From IMG/VR virus record IMGVR_UViG_3300034072_001227, positions 1-61,642 of that record: a stretch of DNA of 61,642 bases, one strand, 5' to 3'. Shown here piece by piece: positions 31,906-43,300 of the stretch (positions are counted from its first letter, which is position 1; each line of letters starts with the position of its first letter). The position numbers and the translations under genes were made by a program. The notes below the pieces were generated by a model, which saw only the letters and a program-made list of their open reading frames with translations, had not been told where the DNA came from and did no database searches. The stretch comes from a virus.

Positions 31906-32591
31906 TGCGCCTGGCTATCCGCCAGACGCGCACGCCCGGCCGGTATATTGATGCCGGCCGGCGCTATGCCAAAGACCTCGAGCAGGCCGCCTTCTATGCG
32001 ACCGATGAGGCATCCAAACTCGCCCAGAGGGGCGTCCAGAGCAAGATGCGCGCCGTGGGCCTTGGGCGGCTGGCCAATGCCGTCGGGCAGACGTCGGCGC
32101 TCAAGAAGAACCAGCGCGGCCGCAATCCCTATGGCGTGCTCTATGCGCGCGGCGGGGACGAGAGCCTGGCCGGTGGCGCGCTCGACGCCTACACGCGCGG
32201 CGTCACCATCCGAGCGACCAACCGCAAGTGGCTGGCCTTCCAGACGAACGCTATCCCGCGCCGGGTGAACCGCAAGCGCATGACGCCCGCCCTGTATGAA
32301 AGCGCGGGATTCGCCTCCCGCTATGGCAAGCTGGTCTTCCGCCCGATCAAGCCCGACCTCGCCCTGTTGGTGATCCGCAATACGAGCGTCACCGGCAAGG
32401 GGAAGGTCCGCGAGCGCGGCAAGCGCATGGGCCGGGGATCGATCGCGCAGAAGGAAGTCGTCGCCTTCGTGCTGGTGCGCGAGACGCGCCGGGCGCAGCG
32501 GTTCGACAAGATGGACGTCATCGCTCCTTATGCGCGCATGGTGCCGCAGCTGATGAGCGATTTCCTGATCCGGCGCCGCACCGTCCACTGA
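31905..32591 (+). CDS. Conserved phage tail protein, DUF6441-like
   Basis: Codes for 228 residues, very basic. The order of elements (helical N-terminus, VGLGRLANAVGQTSALK, PYGVLYARGG, WLAFQTNAIPRRVNRKRMTP) recalls the DUF6441 family of alphaproteobacterial phages. It lies between the chaperones and the tape measure, so a tail assembly or tail-completion role is likely. One-base overlap with the G-T stop. Confidence 0.55.
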   Translation: MRLAIRQTRTPGRYIDAGRRYAKDLEQAAFYATDEASKLAQRGVQSKMRAVGLGRLANAVGQTSALKKNQRGRNPYGVLYARGGDESLAGGALDAYTRGVTIRATNRKWLAFQTNAIPRRVNRKRMTPALYESAGFASRYGKLVFRPIKPDLALLVIRNTSVTGKGKVRERGKRMGRGSIAQKEVVAFVLVRETRRAQRFDKMDVIAPYARMVPQLMSDFLIRRRTVH

Positions 32592-32622
32592 TGCTGTCCC
32601 GCGCCCCTGTTATGGGGTAAGC

Positions 32623-32648
32623 ATTCCCCCGATCGAAACGAGGGGAAT
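32623..32648 (+). promoter_or_regulatory. Hairpin covering the tape measure ribosome-binding site
   Basis: ATTCCCC (32623-32629) pairs with GGGGAAT (32642-32648), which contains the AGGGGA ribosome-binding site of the tape measure ATG at 32654. The stem could limit translation initiation. Confidence 0.5.
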
Positions 32649-32653
32649 ATCCC

Positions 32654-35600
32654 ATGGCCGGCAACCGCCAGACCTTCACCACCTATATCAATGCGCTGAT
32701 GGATCAGGGGGTGGATCGCAACTTCGCCCAGCTCGACCAGCTGGCCGACCGGACCTTTTCCTCGATCCAGACCAGCGCGAACAAGGCGCTCTCCGGCGTC
32801 GACGCGCGGATCTCGCAATTCCGCAACAGCTTCCAGGATGTCAGCCGGGTTATCGAGGGTCTGTCGAGCGGCCTCACGCGCACCGGTTCGATCGATCTTG
32901 GCCTGGGCGACCTTCGGCAGGCGGCGGCGGATGCGCGCCTGTATGAGGAAGGGCTGCGCACCATGCTGCGCACGGTCAGCCTCAGCGCCCGTGAGACGCA
33001 GGACAGTTCGGTCGCGACCCGCAACTACATCGGCGCCCTCGAAGCGTCCCTGACGGCCGCGCAGGCGGTCACGCGCGAGACCGAGGACCAGGTCGCGGTG
33101 ATGACCCGCTACCAGACCGCGCTCGACAAGACCGCCAGCAGCTCCAGCCGCCTCGCGCAGGCGGAGCGTGATCGCTATGCGGAGCAGGCCGCCGCGGCCC
33201 GGCTGGATAGCGTCAACGCCACCCGGCAGGATGCGATCAACAGCCGGTTCGCGCCTGGCCTCACGCGCGGTGCGGCAACGGATGCCGGCGCCGGCTTCTC
33301 CGCCCTCGATCAGCAAATCCGCGAGCAGGAGGCGCTGGTGCGCTCGCTCACGGCTGGCGTCGCGCAGCTAGAGCGCCAGTTTGCGCAGGAGGCCGCGACG
33401 GCGGCTGCGGACCAGCAGCGCGTCACGCTCGCGATCGCGGCGCAAGAGGCTGAGTATCAGCGGCTGGCATCGGCCGAGGCTGGCGCAGCGCGCGGCGGCG
33501 AACTGCTCGCCGGCGTCTACCGCGGCACAGCTGCGGAGATGGGCCGGGTCGCTTTGTCGGCGCGGGATTCGGCGAGCGCCTTCGAGCAGGCGGAGCGCGA
33601 GCAGGATGAGCTCAACGCCTCGATCGCGCGCCTTCGCGCCAATGCCGATCCGGTTGTAGCCGTCATCCAGCGCTACACCGCCGCGCTCGAGGAACTGGAC
33701 CGCGTGCAGGACCGGCTGGACCCGGGCGAATACACCCGCCTGCAGGGCCAACTCACCGCGCAGATGAACAATCAGGTCGAGAAGGTTGAAGCGGCCCAGC
33801 GTGCCGTTGCCGGCTATGGCAACACGCTGCGCGGGCAGCGCACGGCCTATATTCAGGCCGGGCAGCAGTTCCAGGATATCGCGATCAGCTTCGCAGGCGG
33901 CCAGCGCGCCAGCACGATCCTCGCCCAGCAGCTGCCGCAGCTTGCCTATGCGTTCGTCGACGTCGGCGGCAAGGTCGGCAAGGTCGCGACCACGCTGGCG
34001 GGCCCCTATGGTCTGGCGCTGGTCGGCGCATCCTTCCTTGTCGGCGGCCTGATCGACCGCCTCATGGGCGCGAGCGACGCGAATGAGAAGGCGCGTTCCT
34101 CGACGATCGACTTCACCAACACGCTCGAGACCTCGCGGGCGTTCGTCAACGACTATGCGGCCTCCATCAATGCGCTCGAGGGTGCGACGCGCAGCCTCAT
34201 CAACACGCAAGCTATCCTGATCGACAGCCTGCAGGCGACGTCCCAGCAGGCGGTCTCGACCCTGTCAGCGCAGGTCTCGACGCTCGACGCGCAGATCGGG
34301 CGCCTCGAGCGCGACCCGACCCGCAACCTTCCCGGCTTCTTCAACACCGGCACCGCAGAGCTTGCGAAGCTCAAGGCGGAGCGCGCAACCGTCGTCGCGC
34401 AGCTTGAGAAGGCGCAGGCCAGCTTCTCCCAGGCAGAGACCGCGCTGGAGGCCCGCCGCGCCACCGAGAACGCGGATAGCGACCTCAAGGCGAAGAACGA
34501 CCTGATCCGCGAGCGCGCGCGCCTTGACCGCCAGCGCCAGCAGACGCTCCAGCAGGGCACGGTGCCGCTCGCCGACTTCACGCCGATCGGCCAGAAGGAA
34601 TATGAGGCAGCGGTCGAAGCGAACGAGCGCAAGCAGAAGGCGCTGGCCGATGCCATCAAGGATCGGAACAAGGCGGAGCGCAAGGCGGCGTCTGATGCAT
34701 CAGCTGCGGCGCGCCAGGCGGCGGCGGAAGCTGAGGCGGCGGCCAAGCGCCGTGCCGGCGAGAAGAAGGATGAGGAAATCCTCGCCCTCCTGCGCCGGCG
34801 CGGGCAGATCTCGCCGGCCGAGTATGAGCGCGAGCGCGCGGCGATCGAGGATCGCTATCAGGCCGAGATCCTGTCGATCGACGCCACCACGACGGCGCAC
34901 AGCAAGTCGACGCAGATCCAGATCGCGAACCTCACGCGGATCCAGAACGCGGCCGAGCAGAACCAGCAGAAGATCCGCGGGATCGTGACGCAGTTCCTCG
35001 ATGCCGAGCCCGCCGCGCGCCGCGCGGCCAAGGCGATCGATCAGGTCTGGGATATGGTCGACCAGCCCAAGGGCCTTGGTGGCGAACTGTTCACCGAGCA
35101 GGACGCCCGGGCGCTCGAAAATCTCATCACCGAAAGTCTGCAGCGCCCGTATCGCGACTTCCTCGCCGATGCGCAGCGCGGCGCCGAAATCGCGCAGCTG
35201 CAGGCGGCCGGCTATGACGATGTCGCGGCTGCGCTGCAGTCCGCGCTCCAGCTGCAGCAGCAGGGTGCGGTGATCGGCGCCGAGCAGTTCGATGATATCC
35301 TTGCCGCCCAGCGCGCGCAGACGGCGCTCAATGACCGGCTGGAGGTGACGCGCGATATCAATCAGCAGATCCTCGGCATTGCGAAGAGCACGCGGGAAGA
35401 GACGAACCAGCTGCTTGTCGGCATCATGAGCGGCAAGCCCCAGCAGGCGCTCAAGCAGTTCGGCCAGAACATCCTCAACAACGTCTTCCAGATCCAGGCG
35501 AAGCAGGTCACGGCCAAGCTCTTCGAGGGCGCGGACGCGGAGCTGCGCGGGTTGCTGGATGATAGCGACGGCGTGACGCGCGCGATCGATATCCTCGAGA

Positions 35601-37327
35601 AGAACGTCAAGGACAATGCCAACGCCGTCGACACGCTCGACACGGTGCTCGGCAACGCTTCGACGTCGGTGAAGAAGTTCGGCGATATCGTCGACCAGGT
35701 TTCTGCGCAGATCAGCGGCGGCGGGGCGGCCGGCTCGGTCGGCGGGACTGGCGGCCTTCTCTCGCTCGACACCGCGATCGAGGGCTTGGGCAAGGCGACC
35801 AAGGACTTCAATGCGCAGAACGACCCCAATGGCCCCGGGATCATCGTCAACGGGCGCCGGCAGGCCGACCTGATCGGCGAGGCGATCGTCAAGAAGCAGG
35901 AACTGTCGTCCAGCACTGCATACGGCAAGGTCTTCGGGAAGCTCGGCGGGAAGCTCGACGAAAGCCTCGGCACCAACTTCTTCGGCGGGCTCGGCAAGTC
36001 GTTCGGCACTGGCGGCCTGTCGGGCGCGAGCATCGGCAGCTTGTTCGGCGGCAAGGGCGCAGGCATTGGAGCGCTGCTCGGCACTGGCGGGACGGAACTG
36101 TTCGGCGCTGGCTTCGCGTCGTCGCTGTCCTCCGCTGTGCCGTATCTGGGGGCGGCCGCTGCTGCCAACAGCATGATCGGCGATATCTTCGGCTTCGAGG
36201 GTGGACCGCTTGGCGTCCTGACCGGGCCGATCAAGTCGTTCCTCAACCCCAGCCGCTCGGCCGGCGCGACGCTCACTGGTCTCAACCAGGTCCAGTATGG
36301 CGGCAAGGACTTCACCAAGCAGGGCTCGGTCGCAGTCGGCCTGGCGGCCTCCGTCTTCTCCGGCCTGGAGGATATCGCTGACCAGCTCGGGGCAACGATC
36401 GGTTCGTTCAACACGACCATCGGCATCCGCGACGGCGACTATCGCGTCAACACCTCGGGCACCTCGCTCAAGACCAAGAACGGGGCGATCGAGTTCGATG
36501 ACGATATGGAGGGTGCGATCGCCTATGCGATCAGCGACGCCATCAGCGACGGCGCGCTGCAGGGCATCAGCATGGCCTCCCAGACCATCCTCAAGAATGG
36601 CTCGGCCGATATCTCCAAGGCGATCACCAAGGCGCTGGCGATCGAGGATATCCCCAAGCGGCTCAAGGCGCTGAAAGACCCGGTTGGTGCGGCGATCGAC
36701 GATCTCAACGATGAGTTTGAGGATCTGATCTCCTACCTCAAGGAGGGCGGGGCGACGGCCGAGCAGTTCGCGCAGGCGCAGGAGCTCTATGATCTCGAGC
36801 GCGCGCAGGCGATCGAGGATGCGTCGAACGGCGCGATCGATGCGCTGCAGGACTTCCTCGACTCCATGACAAACACCAGCGAAAGCCCGCTGTCGAAGCG
36901 GACGGTCTATGGCAATGCGCAGGAGGACTTCGCCGCGCTGCAAGCGCGCGTGGCGGCTGGCGAGAGCGTGGATCAGGATGAGCTGCTGGCGGCGGCGCAG
37001 AACTTCCAGGACGCCAGCCGGGCGCTCTATGGCAGCAGCAGCAGCTTCTTCAACGACTTCGATGCGATCTTCGACACCATCACCCAGGCGAAGGACGCGC
37101 TCGAGGAATCCGCTGGCTCATACGGCGGGCTGGCCGGCTCTCCGTTTGAAACCGACACGGCCGTCAAGGACACGATCGCATCGATCGGCCAGTCCCAGCT
37201 GGCGGCGACGAACAGCCAGACGCAGGCCTTGTCGAAGAAGCTCGACGATGTTGTGGCGGCCGTCCAGTCGATAGCCCTCCAGACAAACAATGTCGGGAGT
37301 GCTACCTCCCTGTTGCAGAACTTCTAA
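32654..37327 (+). CDS. Tail tape measure protein
   Basis: Codes for 1557 residues. Long helical and coiled-coil stretches rich in Ala, Gln, Glu and Arg, a hydrophobic Gly/Ala segment around residues 455-475 (GPYGLALVGASFLVGGLI), and a Gly-rich part near 1100-1170 (SFGTGGLSGASIGSLFGGKGAG). At about 1.5 Angstrom per residue the tail would be roughly 230 nm. Defines tail length and is ejected through the tube. No peptidoglycan hydrolase domain was recognised in it. Confidence 0.92.
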   Translation: MAGNRQTFTTYINALMDQGVDRNFAQLDQLADRTFSSIQTSANKALSGVDARISQFRNSFQDVSRVIEGLSSGLTRTGSIDLGLGDLRQAAADARLYEEGLRTMLRTVSLSARETQDSSVATRNYIGALEASLTAAQAVTRETEDQVAVMTRYQTALDKTASSSSRLAQAERDRYAEQAAAARLDSVNATRQDAINSRFAPGLTRGAATDAGAGFSALDQQIREQEALVRSLTAGVAQLERQFAQEAATAAADQQRVTLAIAAQEAEYQRLASAEAGAARGGELLAGVYRGTAAEMGRVALSARDSASAFEQAEREQDELNASIARLRANADPVVAVIQRYTAALEELDRVQDRLDPGEYTRLQGQLTAQMNNQVEKVEAAQRAVAGYGNTLRGQRTAYIQAGQQFQDIAISFAGGQRASTILAQQLPQLAYAFVDVGGKVGKVATTLAGPYGLALVGASFLVGGLIDRLMGASDANEKARSSTIDFTNTLETSRAFVNDYAASINALEGATRSLINTQAILIDSLQATSQQAVSTLSAQVSTLDAQIGRLERDPTRNLPGFFNTGTAELAKLKAERATVVAQLEKAQASFSQAETALEARRATENADSDLKAKNDLIRERARLDRQRQQTLQQGTVPLADFTPIGQKEYEAAVEANERKQKALADAIKDRNKAERKAASDASAAARQAAAEAEAAAKRRAGEKKDEEILALLRRRGQISPAEYERERAAIEDRYQAEILSIDATTTAHSKSTQIQIANLTRIQNAAEQNQQKIRGIVTQFLDAEPAARRAAKAIDQVWDMVDQPKGLGGELFTEQDARALENLITESLQRPYRDFLADAQRGAEIAQLQAAGYDDVAAALQSALQLQQQGAVIGAEQFDDILAAQRAQTALNDRLEVTRDINQQILGIAKSTREETNQLLVGIMSGKPQQALKQFGQNILNNVFQIQAKQVTAKLFEGADAELRGLLDDSDGVTRAIDILEKNVKDNANAVDTLDTVLGNASTSVKKFGDIVDQVSAQISGGGAAGSVGGTGGLLSLDTAIEGLGKATKDFNAQNDPNGPGIIVNGRRQADLIGEAIVKKQELSSSTAYGKVFGKLGGKLDESLGTNFFGGLGKSFGTGGLSGASIGSLFGGKGAGIGALLGTGGTELFGAGFASSLSSAVPYLGAAAAANSMIGDIFGFEGGPLGVLTGPIKSFLNPSRSAGATLTGLNQVQYGGKDFTKQGSVAVGLAASVFSGLEDIADQLGATIGSFNTTIGIRDGDYRVNTSGTSLKTKNGAIEFDDDMEGAIAYAISDAISDGALQGISMASQTILKNGSADISKAITKALAIEDIPKRLKALKDPVGAAIDDLNDEFEDLISYLKEGGATAEQFAQAQELYDLERAQAIEDASNGAIDALQDFLDSMTNTSESPLSKRTVYGNAQEDFAALQARVAAGESVDQDELLAAAQNFQDASRALYGSSSSFFNDFDAIFDTITQAKDALEESAGSYGGLAGSPFETDTAVKDTIASIGQSQLAATNSQTQALSKKLDDVVAAVQSIALQTNNVGSATSLLQNF

Positions 37328-37349
37328 CGCCTAAAGATCGGGACGACGT

Positions 37350-40300
37350 ATGATCCTTCCTCTGTTCAGTTCCGCGCTGATTGTCATTGACGCCTGGAGC
37401 AAGGGCTCCGGGTCACGCGCGCCGATCTATCTGGCCGACGGGCCATCGCCCAACACCTATGGCATCGCAGGGTATTCGTGGGAGCCTGCGGTCAGCGACC
37501 GGCCGGCGATCTCCATGGATATCGGCACGCCGCAGGTCGACGGGAAGATCCGCGCAGGCCGTGCGACGTTCTCGATCATCAAGGCCAACGTCCGGTCTGT
37601 CGACATCAATGCGCTCTACCTGCGCTCTGCACCGGTTCGGATCTACGCTTCCATGGCGGAAGATCTGGACCTGACCAAGCCGGAGTTCGATGGCCGCATT
37701 ACCAGCGTTCGGGAAAGTGAAGACGGCTTCACGCTGTTCATATCGGCGGAGGTGTGGACATCGGACCTCGAGAAGCCGCTGCTGAATAGCGACTTCTCCG
37801 GCCTTGGCGGGATCAATGGCGATATCTCGCTGCGCGGCACCCTGCGCCCGGCCGGCTTCGGCGCCAAGGAGAACATCCCGCCCGTCTGGTTCGACCTCAC
37901 CGACAACATTGGCCAGATCGACGGATACGGCAACACGCTGGCCATCACGCGGCTCATGGAGGGAGCGTCGGACATGGGCCCGAGGGTCGACGACTATCCC
38001 ACATATGCGGCGCTCAAGGCGGCGATCGTCGCCAAGGTGATCGGGCCGGGCCAGTGGGGGACGTGCGTTGCGCAGGGATTGGTCGGCCTCGGGTCCCCCC
38101 CGGCTGGCGTCATCACTGCCAATGCGACGTTCGGCTCCAACCGCATCGGCCAGATCTGCCGCCGCATCATCACGACCCATGCCGGCGTCGACGTCTCGCG
38201 CGTGGATGTCGCGGCGTTCGACGCGGTCGATGTCGCCCTCCCTTATGCTGTCAGCTACTGGACATCGTCGCAGCGCACGGTGCTCGACCTCTTCGAGAAG
38301 CTGGCCCTGTCGGCAATATCGACACCCTTGGTCACGCTCCAGAACCGGATTTCGATCTCGCGGGCTGTGACCGGCGCTCCGGTTGGGACGCTCGACTGCT
38401 CAGGCGCGCAGGAGCCGCGCGTCACGACTTCGCAGACCGCCGAACTGTCCGCGCCATATACCGCTATCAAGGCGCGATCTGCGCGCCCGGCGGCGGTCCT
38501 GTCGATCGATCAGGTTTTCTTCATCGACGATCTGATCGAGGTCGGCGTCTTCGAGGTCGACGCGACGTATTATGCGGGCAACATCGTCACGATGGCGAAT
38601 GGCTCGCGCTGGCTGTTCATCAGCGAGACGCCAAAGGCAGGCTCGGTCCCGTCCGACAGCAACACCGACTGGCAGCGCCTGGCCGACGCGATCACGGCCG
38701 GCAACATCACCTATGAAGACGGCACGCCGGTTGAAGCGTTGAAGCCTGCCGAGCCGGGTGCGACCGATGGCATGAACGACGAAGAGCGGGACGAATTCGA
38801 CCAGCTCGCCGCCGACACTGCCACCGCCCAGACCAATATCGCCGCTGCCCAGGCGCAGATCGCGGCGATCCAGTCGAGCGTCGCGGCCGACTTCTCCGCG
38901 GTCAATGCCGAGGTCGATGCGCTGCAAGGCGCAATGACCACCGCCCAGGGCAATATCGCATCGATCCAGTCCGCGCAGTCCGACCTGTCCCAGTCTGTGG
39001 CCGCTCTGGCAGCGGACATGAGCGCCGCCGAAGGGTCGATCAGCAACCTGCAAACGTCGGTGAATGCGAGCCTGTCGGCGCTCAACAGCGACGTGGATGC
39101 CCTGGAGACGCAGGCTGCCGGCATCGCCGCGAGCGTGACCGGCCTCAATACGCAGGTCGGGTCGATCAATACCAATGTCTCGGCCCTGACCACGCGGATC
39201 GCGGACGCTGAAGGCGATATCGACAGCCTGCAATCGACCGTGGCGAGCCAGGGCGCGGCGATCACCGCCAACGCGACCGCGATCACGAACGCGCAAGGAT
39301 CGCTGGCCGAATATAGCCTGCGCCTGTCCAGCAACCGCCGGAACCTGCTGCCCAATGGCGGGCCGGAGGCGCTGCTGCGCGGGTGGACCGGCTCGGCGAC
39401 CTGGACGGTCAACACCAACAACAGCGAGGGTGCCTATTTCCTCTGCACGCCCACCGCCAGCGGCACGTTCGTTCTGACCAGCGATGCGATCCCGATGGAG
39501 GCCAGCGTTGCCCTGACGCTGGGCTATGAGACCCGCAACACGGGCGCGACCTCCTATTGCGATATCCAGTGCTATGACGCGTCCGGCGCAAACCTGATGG
39601 ACGGCGGGCAGAACGCCGCCGCTTCGGGCACGGTGTGGGGCGACCGAGCAGGCCGCGCCTTCACCCTCACCACGCCCGCCAACACGGCGTCGGTGCGCGT
39701 GCGCCTGGTCTGTGTCGCAACCTCCGCTTCCGATCGCGCGCGCATCCGCCAGGTCAAGCTGGAGAAGGGCACGACCTGGTCGGCCTATTCCAATGACGCA
39801 TCGGTCGCGCAGGCCTTCACCGCGATCAGCTCGGCCGAGGCCAATGTCGCCAGCCTGCAAACGACCGTCGCAACCCAGGGCGCGTCGATTTCCAGTAATG
39901 CCACCGCCATCACCGCGCTGACCGGTCGCACTGCGACGCTGGAGACGACGGTGTCGAGCCAGGGCGCGACCATCGGCACGCTTCAGTCGGCCGTATCCAC
40001 CGCCAATGGCAATATCGCCAGCCTCACGACGCGGGTTAATGTCAGCCAGACGAACCTGCTGCCCAATGGCGGCCTCGAAAATGGCTTTTCTGGCGCCATC
40101 ACTAGCGGGTCTTTCAGCTGGAGCAATGCACCGGAATGGGGTCCGATCGCGACCACGTCTACCAACGGAACCCAGATATTCGAATTTGCCGACATCACCG
40201 CTGTGCAGGTTGGCGCGACCTATTGGATTTCCTGCGACCCGCTCGCGCTGGGCGCGTCATCCATCTACTGCGATCTTCTGTTCCTCGACGCCAGCGGCAA

Positions 40301-43300
40301 TGTGCTGCTCGATGGTGGCCAGAACAGTCAGGCAGGGCCTTTCAATTTTAGCGCCAATGACACGCGTCGATCGTTGATCGCGGTGCCGGCCGTGGCGCCC
40401 AGCGGTACCACCAAAATCCGCCCCCGCGTCGTGGCCAATGTCGTCAGCAATCAGGTCGCAGGCTTCCGCCGCGTAAAGGTGGAAACCGGCAATAGCTGGA
40501 CGCCGTTCTCCAGCGAAGCCAGCCTGTTCTCCAACTGGTCGGCGACCAACACCGCGACCGCCAGCGTCGCCAGCCTGACCACGACCGTCAGCACCCAGGG
40601 CGCGTCGATCAGCTCGGCCCAGACCGCCATCACTACGCTGCAAGGTTCGGTATCGAGCTTGCAGACGACGGTCAGCACGCAAGGCGCCTCAATCACCACG
40701 CTGCAAAGCACGACCTCGACCCATACAGGCCAGATCGCGCAGCACACGACCGACATCGCCACCGCCAACAGCAACATCAGCGCGAATGCCCAGGCCATCA
40801 CCACGGCCAATGGCAATATCGCGAGCCTGACGACGCGCGTGTCCTCGGCTGAGAGCAGCATTTCCAGCCAGGCGACGGCCATCACCGGCCTGACCGGGCG
40901 CACCGCCACGCTGGAAACGACGGTCAGCAGCCAGGGCGCGTCGATCACCTCGCTCCAGACCACGACCTCGACCACCAGCGCGAACCTCGCCACCCTGACC
41001 ACGCGGGTCAATGCAGCGTCCACGAACCTGCTCAAATATGGCGGCTTCGAAAGCGGCGCGACCGGCTGGGTCGTTGTCGGCGCCGCCAGCTGGGGCGCGG
41101 TCAACGGCTTTTGGGGTCCGTTCGTCAACACGGCCGGGCTTTCGAACGGCAATGCCGGCTTGCAGAGCGAGCAGTTTGACGCCTCGCCGGGTCAGGCCTG
41201 GACGGCTTCTGTCGACGCCGAGTTCCTGGCGACAGCCGGCCAGATGTATTTGCAGATGGCGTTCCTGGTCAGCGGCAGCTGGACCACGGTCGGCACGGTC
41301 TACAAGACACGTGGGGCGGGCTTCACCAGCACCTCCGACGGTCGCCTGCGCACCACCCAGACTGCGCCTGCCAATACGACCAAGGTCCGCATTCAGATGG
41401 GCGTCGTCAATGTGGCCGGCGTCACCAACTGCGGCTTCCGCCAGGCCAAGCTGGAAGTCGGGTCGGTCATGTCGCCCTACAGCAACGAGGCGAGCGTCTA
41501 TCAGACGATCCAGACGCTCACGACCGCAACGGGCAGCCTTGCAACGCTGTCAACCACCGTATCGACCCAGGGCAGCAGCATCACTAGCCTGCAATCCTCC
41601 TACACGTCGCTGAGCGGGTCGCTTGCCAGCCTGACGACGCGGGTCGGCACGGCGGAAAGCTCCATCACTTCGCTTCAGTCGGCGTCGACCACCCAGGCCG
41701 GGCAGATCAGCACGTTGCAATCGACGGTCGCGACCCAGGGTTCGTCGATCAGCTCGAACGCCACCGCAATAACTACGCTGCAGGGCAATGTCGCCAACCT
41801 GACCACGCGAGTGAATGCGGCCCAGACCAACCTGCTGGTCAATGGCGGGCTGGAGAATGGCTTTGCCGGCGCCATCAGCGACGGCGGCTTTACCTATGGC
41901 AACTGGGGCACCTGGGGACCGAACGCCTCCACATCGACCAATGGCCAGCATGTCTTCCAGTTCGGCGACATCACGCAGGTCCAGGTTGGCGCGACCTACT
42001 GGATTTCCTGCGATCCGCTTGCCTTGGGCGGGTCGGACATCTGTTGTGATCTGCTGTTCCTCGACGCGAGCGGCAATGTGCTGCTCGATGGGCCGCAAAA
42101 TACCCAAGCCGGCCCGTTCAACTATTCGACCGATGATACCCGCCGGGGCCTGATCGCCGTGTCTGCTGTCGCGCCCAGCGGCACGATGCGGATCCGCGCG
42201 CGGATCATCGGCAATGTTGTCTCGGGCGCCACCATCGGCTTCCGCCGGGTGAAAGTGGAGATGGGGACAAGCTGGACCGGCTTCTCGTCCGAAGCCTCGA
42301 TCGTCCAGAGCTTCACCGCTTATTCCGGTCTCGACAGCAGCCTTGCGACGCTATCTAGCACGGTGTCCACCCAGGGCGGCAGCATCACGTCGCTACAATC
42401 GAGCTTCACCAGCCTCAATGGCACGGTATCGAGCCTGTCCTCGACCGTCTCCACGCAAGGGACATCAATCAGCACGCTGCAAACGGCATCGTCCACCCAA
42501 TCCGGCCAGATCGCTACGCTTCAGACCCAGATCGTGCTGGGCGGCAACCTGTTGCAGAATACAGATTTCGCGGTCGATACATCGGGATGGTTCTTCAACC
42601 AGAGCGGCAGCAGCCACACCGGCGCCCGCGATCTTTTGGGCGACGCTTATCGCCTGCCCAATGAACACACGCTTGGCATTCGCCAGGGCGACACCAACAG
42701 CACGGCCTATGCCTTCTGGCAGTCGACCGCCGTCGCGGTGGAGCCGGGCAAATATTACGAAGCCAGCTGCCTGGGGGCCAACGTCAATGCCAACCTGACG
42801 ATCTATCTGCGCTTTCAGGACGCCAACGGCGGCACGGTCCAGGACTTCACCGCCGCCAAGACGAGTGACAGCCAGGGCGCGACATTGTCCGCCTTCCTGC
42901 CGCTGTTCCGGCGTGGTCTGGCGCCGGCCGGCGCCACCAAGGTCGTGGTCATCCTGCTCAAGAACAGCACCAAGGCGGGCAGCGAAAGCTATGGCTGGTT
43001 CACCCGGCCGCAGCTCGCCCAGGTGCCCGGCCTGACGGGTGGCCCGGTGGCCTATTCGCCGGGCAGCGCCAGCACGACGATCAGCACGCAGGCGACTGCG
43101 CTCAGCAATGCGACCAGCAGCCTTGCGAGCCTGACCACAACGGTCAACACCCAGGGCGCGACAATCTCCAGCCAGGCCACCGCGATCAGCACACTGGAGG
43201 GGCAGCAGTCGAGTCTGTCGTCGACGGTATCGGCGCAGGGCGCGGCGATCAGCTCTCTGCAGACCACGACCTCGACGCTGCAAGGCAATGTTGCCAGCCT

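Noticed and set aside
34700-36943. A 747-codon open frame on the minus strand
   Set aside because: Antisense of the tape measure gene, with Arg/Leu/Asp-biased composition and no ribosome-binding site or motif.
32654-37327. Lysozyme or peptidase domain in the tape measure
   Set aside because: Scanned for muramidase, NlpC/P60 and M23 motifs; none seen.
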